From Locusta migratoria (Eukaryota > Arthropoda > Insecta > Orthoptera > Acrididae), in contig CM048744.1 in NCBI GenBank assembly GCA_026315105.1, positions 345,677,668 to 345,741,667 of the forward strand: a stretch of 64,000 bases of DNA, given 5' to 3'. Below the pieces are notes generated by a model. The model made no database searches and was not told the DNA's origin. It saw nothing but the letters and a program-made list of their open reading frames with translations. Shown piece after piece: positions 56,666 to 64,000 of the stretch. The first letter of the stretch is position 1. Each line of letters starts with the position of its first letter. Both the position numbers and the translations under genes were made by a program.

Positions 56666-58121
56666 TGCATCTTCGTGTTTTCGCGGCGCAAGAAGTTTCG
56701 GGCTTGCAGCCGCATAAAGTTTACTTCTTCTAATATTTCGGCTGAGAAACGTTAAGCCATCTTCAGAGACGAGTCGAAGACTGACGCTCCAGCACACGCT
56801 TCGTGTGTCGCTTCGGCGTCCGCATGGGTAGTCCCTTGGCCCCGTTGGTGGCCAATATGTTTATGGAGGACTTCGAGGAAAAGGTGCTGGTATCTGCCAG
56901 ATTGAAGCCCACAGTGTTCTGGAGGTATGTTGATGACACATTTGTTGTGTGGCCTCACGGTGGAAGATAAGTTACAAGAATTTTTAAACCACCTGAATTC
57001 CATCCATAACCAAATCCAGTTTACAATGGAAGTCGAAAAAGAGGGATGCCTTCCATTTCTGGATGTAATGGTACGACGTAAAGACGATGGCACGTTAGGA
57101 CATTTAGTATATAGGAAACCGACGCATACTGATTTATACTTACATGCAAATAGCTGCCATCATCCATCCCAAACGATGAGTGTTCTTAGAACACTGGTCC
57201 ATAGAGCACACGTCATTGCTGATGAGAGCAGTCTGCAGGACGAGCTTCTACACCTGAAGAGAGGCTTTGAAGCAAACGGGTACTCTCCACAACAGATACA
57301 TAAGGCACTACGTACGAAGCCAACGGTACGTGCAAAGAATACAGAAGATGATGCAGAAAGTTTTAAATCCATGGCTTTTCTGCCATATGTTGGGAGCCTG
57401 TCGTCGAAAATCGGACGGATTATGAACAAACACGATGTTAAAGTTATTTTTTGGCCCCCACGAAAGACAGTAGCTTTTTTGGGTTCTATCAAACATAATT
57501 TGGAGCTCCGTAAGGCCGGGGTTTACAAGATCCCATGTGAATGTGGCCTTTCGTACATAGGATAGACGACACGTACAGTCCAGGAAAGATGCACGGAACA
57601 CCAGAGATATACCCGTCTCTTCAACCAATAAATCGGCAGAGCACTGTATTGATACTGGACACTCCATGACGTACGAAAACGTCAAAATTTTAGCCTCCAC
57701 TTCATCTTTCTGGCACTCAGTGGTGAAAGAAGCAATAGAAATTCGCTTGGGGACGGATTTAATTAACAGAGACAGCGGCTTCAGTTTAGATAAATCATGG
57801 AATCCGGCACTTTCTTTAATAAATTTACAAAGACGCCGCCACAGCACAGATCATAACACATCGATTTATCCGCAGTAATCGACCATGCAGCTACAGACAT
57901 AATTTACACATACGTGTCCTTCCTTGCCGCCGAGTAACGTCTTTGGTACCTTGTTGTATCTGTGGCCGCATGCGCAGTAGCGCGGCCGGCGCGTTTATAA
58001 GCACGAAGCGTGTGCTGGAGCGTCAGTCTTCGACTCTCTCTGAAGATGGCTGAACGTTTCTCAGCCGAAATATTAGAAGAAGTAAACTTTATGCGGCTGC
58101 ACGCTCGAAACTTCTTTGAAC
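56666..58121 (+). mobile_element. Penelope-like element with inverted ends, 13-bp TSD
   Basis: It is flanked by AGTTTACATACTG at 56653-56665 and 58122-58134. The ends 56690-56805 and 58002-58116 are ~115-bp near-perfect inverted repeats containing CTGAAGATGGCTGA...TCAGCCGAAA. Inside is a 5'-truncated Penelope-type ORF. Inverted or tandem terminal repeats of this sort are known for Penelope-like elements. Confidence 0.9.
56812..57878 (+). pseudogene. Penelope-like RT and GIY-YIG endonuclease, truncated and frameshifted
   Basis: The first part (56826 on) reads MGSPLAPLVANMFMEDFEE and FWRYVDDTFVVWPHGG. The RT catalytic YVDD is intact. A frameshift near 56965 leads to the main frame to 57565: LQEFLNHLNSIHNQIQFTME, GCLPFLDVMVRR, YRKPTHTDLYLHANS, and then a GIY-YIG start, KAGVYKIPCECGLSYIG. 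A stop after YIG (57563-57565) and a shift precede TTRTVQERCTEH. The last frame is MTYENVKILASTSSFWHSVV, KEAIEIRLGTDLINRDSG, SLDKSWNPAL, ending 57878. The N-terminal half of the RT is missing. Penelope-like elements join RT to a C-terminal GIY-YIG nuclease for integration. This copy cannot make an intact protein. Confidence 0.85.
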
Positions 58122-58229
58122 AGTTTACATACTGCCCTTACACGAATGAATACATACCTGAAAATGGCATGAATAAATAAATAAATACCCGGGCAACGCC
58201 GGGTTTTCAGCTAGTTTAATTATAAGAAA

Positions 58230-58575
58230 CCGGAGCCTCTACAGTGATCTAGCACGACGACGCGTTGGCTCAGCAGAGTGTCTGGCACTCTCTCTGGAAC
58301 GCGACACTCTTCCACGGAACAGCCAGCACTCGCGATCTCTGGCAACGCGTGCGTGAATTTGCATCCACTGCAGAGCGGCGACGCAGCTGCGGCAAAGCCG
58401 CCCGTGTCTGCGATCTGAGCAGCCGGCACGTGCAGCCGCGTGGAACACGAGCGCTCGCCGTCTCCAGTGACTCGGTTCCAGTGACTCGGTCCAGTGACTG
58501 GACTCCATGACGTGGCCCTGGTTTTACCCGAGTCGCAGCAACAAGTCCGTCTCTAACATTACAAGACCACACCAA
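58230..58575. other. CpG-dense block with short repeats
   Basis: CpG-rich with long frames on both strands, as such composition produces. CAGTGACTCGGT is repeated near 58460-58495. An LTR, a transposon 5' end or a host exon are all possible; no splice site or domain decides. Confidence 0.3.
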
Positions 58576-58612
58576 GCACCCAGATTTATAGATAACAAGC
58601 TAAACCCGGCCA

Positions 58613-60437
58613 ACTACATCTACATGGGATACTCAGTAAATCACATTTAAGTGCCTGGCAGAGGGTTCATCGAACCACCACTATATTTATCTGCCATTCC
58701 TTTCTCGAATAGCTCGCGGGAAGAAAGAACACCTGAGTCTCTCCGTTCGAGCTCTGATTTCTCGTATTTCATTCTGATGATCATTTCTACCTATGTAAGT
58801 GGGAGTCAACAATATATTTTCGCATTCGGAGGAGAATGTTGGCGACTGGAGTTTGTAAGTAGCCTACGCCGCAGCGATAAGCGCCGTTGTTGTAATGATT
58901 CCCGTTCCAGTTCCTGTATCATTTCCGTAACGCTGTCTCCCCTGTATCGTAACAATACGAAACGACCTGCCCTTCTTTGGACTCTTTCCATGACCTCCGT
59001 CAAACCCACCTGATAAAGATCCCTCGCTGGGCAGCAATACTCCAAAAATGGACGGACAAGCATAGTGTATGCAGTTTCTTTTGTAGTTCTGTTGGATCTT
59101 TGAAGGGTTCTGCCAATAAAACGCAGTCTCTGGTTCGCCTTACCCACAATATTATCTACGCGTTCTTTCCAATTTAAGTCTGAAGTAATAGTAATTCCTA
59201 GGTATTTTGTGGAGTTTACGGCCTTCACTTTTGATTGATTTATCTTGTGAACAAAGTTTAACGGATTTCTTTTCGTACTCGTGTGCACGATTTCACACTT
59301 CTCATTATTTAGAGTCAATTGCCAATTTTTACACCATACTGATATCTTACTCAGATCGTTCTGCAGTTGGTTTTGATCTTCAGATGATTTTACTAGACGG
59401 TAAATGACGGCGTCGTCTGCAAACAACCTAAGAGAGCTACTTAGATTTTCGCCTGAATCGTTTACGTAAATTAGGAACAGCAGAGGACCAATAACACTAC
59501 CCTGTGGAACGTCCGATATCACCTCTGTTTTAGTCGATGCCTTACCATCGATTACTACAAACTCTGTTCTCTCTGACAAGAAATTCCCTATCCAGTCGCA
59601 AATTTGGTGCGATGTACCATAACCACGAAATTTGATTAAAAGCCGTTTTTGAGGTATGGTGTGAAAAGACTTCTGGAAATCAAGAAATACGGAATCGATT
59701 TCCGAACCCTTGTCGATAGCACCCATCACTTCTTGTGAATAAAAAGCTAGTTGTGTTTCGCATGAACGATATTTTCTAAATCCGTGTTGACCTTGGGTCA
59801 ATAGATCGTTCTGTTCGAGATAATTCATAATATTTGAATACAGCATATGTTCCAAAACCCTGCTGCAAATTGACGTCAATGAAATAAGCCTGTAGTGTAG
59901 TGGGTTAGTCCTACTGCCTTTCTTGAATACAGGTGTGACCTGTGCAACTTTCCAATCTTTTGGTATAGATCCTTCTATGAGAGAGCGGTTGTATGTGGCT
60001 GTTAAGCAAGGAGCTATCGCTTCAGAATAATCAGATAGAAATCTAATGGGTATACAATCCGGATCAGAAGACTTGTTCTTGTTAAGTGATTTTAGTTGCT
60101 GCACTACTCCGATGATATCTTCTTCTACGTTACTCATTACGACCTCTGTTCGTAATTCGAAATCTGGAATATTGGTTTCGTCTTCTTTGGTGAATGAGTT
60201 TCTAAAAGCTATGTTTAGTAACTCTGCTTTAGTAACGCTGTCATCGGCAGGATCGCCATTAGTATCACGTAGTGAGGGTATTGTTTGTGTTTTGCCCCTA
60301 GTATATTGTACGTATGGCCAAGATCTCTTTGGGTTTTCAGTAAAATTTCGAGAAAGAGTTTCGTTGTTATAAGTATTGTAGGCATCTCGCATTGACGTCC
60401 TCGCTAATTTTCGAGCTTCTGAGTAGGACCGTCAATC
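58613..60437 (-). mobile_element. CR1-like LINE, minus, 5' truncated
   Basis: The 3' end has the ACTACATCTACATGGGATAC unit and ends near 58613. The 5' break is near 60437, where similarity to the 39.7-42.0 kb copy stops. The endonuclease is missing. Confidence 0.85.
58806..60392 (-). CDS. CR1-like reverse transcriptase ORF, 528 codons, 5' partial
   Basis: An uninterrupted minus-strand frame encodes the linker and RT of a CR1-like LINE. It has QLKSLNKNKSSDPDCIPIRF, ITPVFKKGSRTNPLHYRL-type fingers, QGQHGFRKYRSCETQLAF, motif A VFLDFQKSFHTIPQKRLL, motif B SDVPQGSVIGPLLFLIY, and motif C LRLFADDAVIYRLV. STKYLGITITSDLNWKERV and RPFLEYCCPARDLYQVG follow. Catalytic Asp residues of motif A (LDF) and FADD remain, but KAFD is KSFH and SGVPQGS is SDVPQGS, so activity is doubtful. 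The first Met is not the native start, since the endonuclease is cut off. The C-terminus (PPNAKIYC) is near native. Confidence 0.85.
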   Translation of the reverse strand: MRDAYNTYNNETLSRNFTENPKRSWPYVQYTRGKTQTIPSLRDTNGDPADDSVTKAELLNIAFRNSFTKEDETNIPDFELRTEVVMSNVEEDIIGVVQQLKSLNKNKSSDPDCIPIRFLSDYSEAIAPCLTATYNRSLIEGSIPKDWKVAQVTPVFKKGSRTNPLHYRLISLTSICSRVLEHMLYSNIMNYLEQNDLLTQGQHGFRKYRSCETQLAFYSQEVMGAIDKGSEIDSVFLDFQKSFHTIPQKRLLIKFRGYGTSHQICDWIGNFLSERTEFVVIDGKASTKTEVISDVPQGSVIGPLLFLIYVNDSGENLSSSLRLFADDAVIYRLVKSSEDQNQLQNDLSKISVWCKNWQLTLNNEKCEIVHTSTKRNPLNFVHKINQSKVKAVNSTKYLGITITSDLNWKERVDNIVGKANQRLRFIGRTLQRSNRTTKETAYTMLVRPFLEYCCPARDLYQVGLTEVMERVQRRAGRFVLLRYRGDSVTEMIQELERESLQQRRLSLRRRLLTNSSRQHSPPNAKIYC

Positions 60438-60494
60438 TTCGCTGTGGTTCACTCTCATATGAAATAAATAGATAAGGAAATACATGTGAACATA

Positions 60495-61370
60495 GAATCA
60501 CCGATAGGATGCTTCAATCAAATCAATATCGTGAAACTTTCCAGGCATACTGTTTATTAAATTACGGGAATACTGCCGGATGTCCGTATCATGCAGGTAC
60601 AATATTTCGGCGCAGAGTCTTCTGGCCATCTTCAGGTAATGACTGATGAGAGGAGCCCTGAGCCCAGTCGGCACATGCGTGTTGTCTTCTGCTGCCATTG
60701 CGCATGCGTCATTTGAGCGCATGCGCTTCTCGTGCATGTATGTACGATGCTACGAGCGCCCCCCGGGGTTAAAGCTCGCCGCATCGATATCAATTCGATT
60801 GTCTTCATATTTTAAAAACGACGAATGACGACGCTTTCGCAGAGCACGAAGTTTTTCCACAATCGGATTCCACGCAGTGTTTATCTGGAAACAACCATCA
60901 CGATTTACAAGGGTATCGTTTTCTGACAATCTCATTTCTATAGATTCGTGGATTTAGTGTCTAAGGAGATGTTTTACCTACATTTAGAAATGGCAGCAAG
61001 ACTCTCTTCTGTATCTTGGGACTGGGTTGATGGTGTAACATGGGCCAAAGCGGAATGGACCCGTAACAAGGCTACGACGAGGCAGACTGCGAAGTTCAGC
61101 CGACTGTCGGCACAGATGCTGCAAGAAACTCCTGCAGTGCGATCTGTCATTAGCCTGACAGGAAAACTGATAGACGACGCAACTATATGTTGGAAAGAGG
61201 TCTTAATTTTGCTCCTACGCCTGTTTCACCACCGCTATTGGACTTCGTCAGTTCCATTGAAGAGGCTGTACGCCCCTCTTGAAACAGACGCAGCTGAGGA
61301 AGTTCGTCGGGAGTTATGCCGTGTGTTGACGAAAGTCTTGGTTACAATTAAAAAAAGTACGTAGATATCT
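60495..61370. mobile_element. Penelope-like element, 3' end inverted against its own N-terminal part
   Basis: 60495-60955 is minus-strand: IEMRLSENDTLVNRDGCFQI and TAWNPIVEKLRALRKRRHS, the end of the Penelope ORF, then a 3' UTR with CTGAAGATGGCCAGA...TCTGCGCCGAAA. From about 60958 the plus strand reads MAARLSSVSWDWVDG, LSAQMLQETPAVRSVISLTG, GLNFAPTPVSPPLLDFVSS and, after a shift, ETDAAEEVRRELCRVL, the N-terminal region of a Penelope ORF. The element stops near 61370, before the RT. Confidence 0.7.
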
Positions 61371-61618
61371 CTCCTCCCCCTCTTCGTCATTGCCTACCCT
61401 TCTTGCATCTCGTCTTAGAACTCTAACTTAGAACCATGTTTAGTGTTATGTTGAAAATCTTATATCTCCGAAAGTTCTTGACGGAATGTTTTGAAATATT
61501 GTTACAACGTACTACTGGATTACGAGCAAGTTTTTACATACCTATTTTTAAATATATGTCATATATGAATTCATGTAAATTTTACAATGTGGAAAAGTTG
61601 TTACAAAAAATCGCAAAA

Positions 61619-61666
<48 letters not shown>

Positions 61667-62040
61667 GTTATGTGTAATATATTAAATAAATGGCTATCTA
61701 AAAACCTTACTGTGTTACAGTGCAACATTGTGACAAATTTGCAGCTCAATCTGTGATGAAGTTCATGATATTTTGTAACACACAAACCAACGCAACATTT
61801 TTATACATAGAGATGTTGGAGTATTGCTGTCTCATCTGCTGGTAGGTGTTGTAATCGAAAATGATCAAAGTTTGTGCAGGGAATTCAAAATTAGTAGCTC
61901 TAGGAATATTAAAATTAACGTCAGGGCAAAGTAGAAGCGGGTTAATTAGCATAGAGTACATATTACAGAGATGAACTTTTGTTCTGAGCATTCATACAAA
62001 ACGAAGTTTCCAGTGTTGTTAGCAGCTTTCTCCTGTTTGA
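61371..62040. other. no gene; TA microsatellite
   Basis: (TA)n at 61620-61664 creates the isoleucine/tyrosine runs of the frames 61436-61756 (plus) and 61582-61785 (minus), so neither is a gene. The rest is AT-rich. Confidence 0.6.
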
Positions 62041-62244
62041 AGCCGGCCGCAGTGGCCGAGCGGTCTGCGGCGTGCCAGTCACGGTCTGCACGGCCGCTGC
62101 GGTCGGAGGTTCGAATTCCCCCTCGGACATGGAATTTTGTGTCGCCTTTAGTATAAGCTAGTTCATAAGTAGTTCGTAGGTTTAGGGACTGATGGCCCCG
62201 TAATTAAGTCCGATAAACTCTACAAACATTTGAACATTTTTTCC
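62041..62244 (+). mobile_element. SINE-A, plus, 9-bp TSD
   Basis: The head GCAGTGGCCGAGCGGTCTGC, box B GGAGGTTCGAATTCC and body are flanked by CCTGTTTGA at 62032-62040 and 62245-62253. Confidence 0.85.
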
Positions 62245-62253
62245 CCTGTTTGA

Positions 62254-62696
62254 GAACTCCAGTTCGTACTATTTACATATTGATTGACAGTGTTTAGTGT
62301 GATAAAAGTGAATAACAAAAGGCTATAACGGCAATCGATAGTTAAAGAATCGTATTGGACTGTACAACAAATAATCGATATAACAACTTCCGTGTGTAGT
62401 TCGCGGATGGGTAAATACGGTATCACAGAAGAATTTTCTGAGATAGCACAGATTGCGGACAGAAACATTATTCCAATAACAGATCTTTTAATACAATGAG
62501 CATCAGTCATCTTAATTAAGGTGAGGATATATTTGTGTGTGGAAACAGAATAACATGTGTAAACCTTTATTACGAAATTTTTATCTTTGGATCTTGACAT
62601 TTCGCGAGTGTCTTATTATTTTATTTATTTATCGTATGGCATATGACAGCAGCATATATACAAATATAATTAAACAAAGAACAAGAATATATATAC
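62254..62696. other. no gene recognised
   Basis: AT-rich; frame 62220-62600 overlaps the SINE end and resembles nothing known. Confidence 0.4.
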
Positions 62697-64000
62697 TGTT
62701 GTTGTTGTGGTCTTCAGTCCAGAGACTGGTTTGATGCAGCTCTCCACCCTACTCTATCCTGAGCAAGCCTTTTCATCTCCTCATAAGAACGACAACCCAC
62801 ATCCACTTGAATCTGCTTACTATACGCGTCTCTTGGTCTCCCTCTGCGATTTTTACCCCACACACTTCCCTCCAACGCTAAATTCACAATTCCTTGATGT
62901 CTAAGAATGTGTCCTACCAATATATCCCTTCTTTTAGTCAATGTATGCCAGAAATTTCTTTTCTCCCCAATTCGGTTCAGTACCTCCTCATTAGTTACGC
63001 GATCCACCCACCTAATCTTCAGCATTCTTCTGTAGCACCACATTTCAAAAGCCTCTATCCTCTTTCTGTCCACACTGCTTATCGTCCATGTTTCACTCCC
63101 ATACAAGGCAACACTCCATACAAATGCCTTCAGAAAGGACTTCCTTAGGCTTAAATCAATATTCGATGTTAACAAATTTCTCTTTTTCAAAAACGCCTTT
63201 CTACCCATTGCCATTCTGCATTTTATATCATCTGTACTGCGACCATCATTTGTTATTTTACTGCCCAAGTAACAAAACTCATCTACCTCCTTTATTGCTT
63301 CGTTTCCCAATCTAATTCCTTCAGCATCACCTGATTTTCTTACACTGCACTCCATTACCCTAGTTTTACCCTTGTTAATGTTCATCTTATATGCACCTTT
63401 CAGCACACTGTCCATTCCGTTCAATTGCTCTTCCAGGTCCTTTGCTGTATCTGACAGAATTACTATGTCGTCGGCAAAACGCAATGTTTTTAATTCTTCA
63501 CCCTGAACTTTAATTCCTTCTCCAAATTTCTCCTTGCTTTCCTTTATAGCTTGCTCAATGTACAAATTGAACAACACTGGGGAAAGGCTACAACCTTGTC
63601 TTACTCCCTTTCCAACCACTGCAACCCTTTCATGCCCTTCAACTCTGACAACCGCTGTCTGATTTTTGTACAAGTTGCAAATAACCTTACGCTCCCTATA
63701 TTTTACTCCTGCTTGCTTCAGAACTTGAAAGAGTTTATTCCAATCAACATTGTCAAAAGCCTTCTCCAAATCTACAAAAGCTAGAAATGTTGGTTTGCCT
63801 TTTCTTAATCTATCTTCTAGGATAAGCCGTAAAGTGAGTATTGCCTCCCGTGTTCCTACATTTCTCCTGAACCCAAACTGATCTTCCCCGAGGTCTGCTT
63901 CTACCAGTTTTTCCATCCTTCTGTATATAATTCGTGTTAATATTTTGCAACCATGACTTATTAAACTGATGATTCTGTAGTTTTCACACCTGTCTGCACC
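62697..64000 (-). mobile_element. RTE-like LINE, minus, continues beyond the window
   Basis: The GTTGTTGTTG tail at 62698 marks the 3' end. The element runs off the right edge within the RT domain. It is the least damaged RTE-like copy seen. Confidence 0.9.
62714..64000 (-). CDS. RTE-like reverse transcriptase ORF, 5' partial at window edge
   Basis: The minus frame is open from the window edge to a stop at 62714 (429 codons including the stop). The internal Met at 63916 is not the true start. It begins GADRCENYRIISLISHGCK and continues with EDQFGFRRNVGTREAILTL, motif A FVDLEKAFDNVDW, motif B GVRQGCSLSPVLFNLYIEQA and motif C LRFADDIVILSDTAKDLEEQ. Then come FCYLGSKITNDGRSTDDIK, YGSETWTI, RRMLKIRWVDRVTNEEVLNR and the C-terminal GKNRRGRPRDAYSKQIQ. 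All RT catalytic residues in view are intact. It would copy its own RNA at the target site. Whether the endonuclease is intact lies outside the window. Confidence 0.9.
   Translation of the reverse strand, partial: GADRCENYRIISLISHGCKILTRIIYRRMEKLVEADLGEDQFGFRRNVGTREAILTLRLILEDRLRKGKPTFLAFVDLEKAFDNVDWNKLFQVLKQAGVKYRERKVICNLYKNQTAVVRVEGHERVAVVGKGVRQGCSLSPVLFNLYIEQAIKESKEKFGEGIKVQGEELKTLRFADDIVILSDTAKDLEEQLNGMDSVLKGAYKMNINKGKTRVMECSVRKSGDAEGIRLGNEAIKEVDEFCYLGSKITNDGRSTDDIKCRMAMGRKAFLKKRNLLTSNIDLSLRKSFLKAFVWSVALYGSETWTISSVDRKRIEAFEMWCYRRMLKIRWVDRVTNEEVLNRIGEKRNFWHTLTKRRDILVGHILRHQGIVNLALEGSVWGKNRRGRPRDAYSKQIQVDVGCRSYEEMKRLAQDRVGWRAASNQSLD

Larger units (their letters stand above)
55468..58215 (-). 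mobile_element. R870 interspersed repeat, copy 2, interrupted
   Basis: This is the inverted counterpart of 3144-4009. It runs from CTAATATATAAAGCAGAGTG to CCCGGGCAACGCCGGGTTTTCAGCTAGT. It is interrupted by SINE-B (56437-56640) and by a Penelope-like element (56666-58121). A 56160-56330 segment duplicates the neighbouring GCAGGAAATTTTACGGACAG region. The frames 55468-55665 and 55915-56133 are not genes. Confidence 0.8.

Noticed and set aside
60620..60665. CTGATGAG at 60641 on the plus strand as a hammerhead core
   Set aside because: No GAAA follows at the right distance on that strand; the better motif is on the minus strand.
61436..61785. Frames on both strands with Ile/Tyr runs
   Set aside because: They translate the (TA)n microsatellite at 61620-61664.
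62894..63315. Plus-strand frames opposite the RTE-like ORF (also at 26.5-27.2 and 35.3-37.1 kb)
   Set aside because: They are antisense shadows of the reverse-transcriptase ORF.

Overview
This is a eukaryotic, AT-rich, repeat-saturated window that looks like intergenic or deep intronic DNA of a large insect genome. An orthopteran such as Schistocerca is my best guess. That guess rests on the two dominant tRNA-derived SINE families, the RTE-like and CR1-like LINE families, and the near absence of host coding sequence; it is inference, since no database could be searched. Nothing is bacterial or viral in organisation: no operons, no true tRNA or rRNA genes, no CRISPR.

Almost everything recognisable is transposon-derived. 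(1) RTE-like LINEs (apurinic-type endonuclease plus RT, 3' end marked by a GTT-rich tail) occur as decayed, nested or near-complete copies at 23.0-23.6, 25.1-29.2 (two copies in opposite orientation), 35.3-38.3, 44.8-46.1 and 62.7-64.0 kb; the last keeps an uninterrupted frame. (2) CR1-like LINEs lie at 39.7-42.0, 43.1-44.1 and 58.6-60.4 kb; the last has a 528-codon open frame. (3) RNase H-bearing LINEs lie at 10.4-11.3 and 16.3-20.4 kb; the second carries four tandem copies of one piece of its RT domain. (4) Penelope-like elements (RT plus GIY-YIG) lie at 56.7-58.1 and 60.5-61.4 kb, with several RT-less foldbacks that resemble their inverted terminal repeats. (5) DNA transposons: a non-autonomous hAT (12.0-13.3), a Tc1-like relic (15.4-16.0), a Harbinger-like relic (33.6-34.0), a pogo-like element (34.1-38.6), a mariner-like MITE (42.1-42.8) and mariner-like transposase relics (9.2-9.7, 46.4-47.2). 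(6) About thirty tRNA-derived SINE insertions, many with clear target-site duplications (TSDs). SINE-A to SINE-F, E and R870 are my own labels. SINE-A has a SINE head with GATTCGAATC-type box B and a body ending TTTGAAC. SINE-B has a Leu/Ser-tRNA-like head with GGTTCGAGTCC and a related body.

The nesting gives relative ages: SINE in hAT; SINE and RTE in pogo-like element; SINE and opposite RTE in RTE; SINE and Penelope-like element in an R870 repeat. The only candidate host-gene signal is a CpG-dense block at 11.46-11.74 kb, minus strand, with a Kozak-like ATG followed 28 nt later by a GTGAGT splice donor, like a promoter plus first coding exon of a gene whose other exons would lie far to the left.

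No novel cellular system is evident. The most interesting material is transposon biology: the RT tandem quadruplication, the Penelope-like elements with inverted ends and 13-bp duplications, a recurrent CTGANGA-stem-GAAA motif, a 1.46-kb palindrome, and several near-perfect foldbacks.
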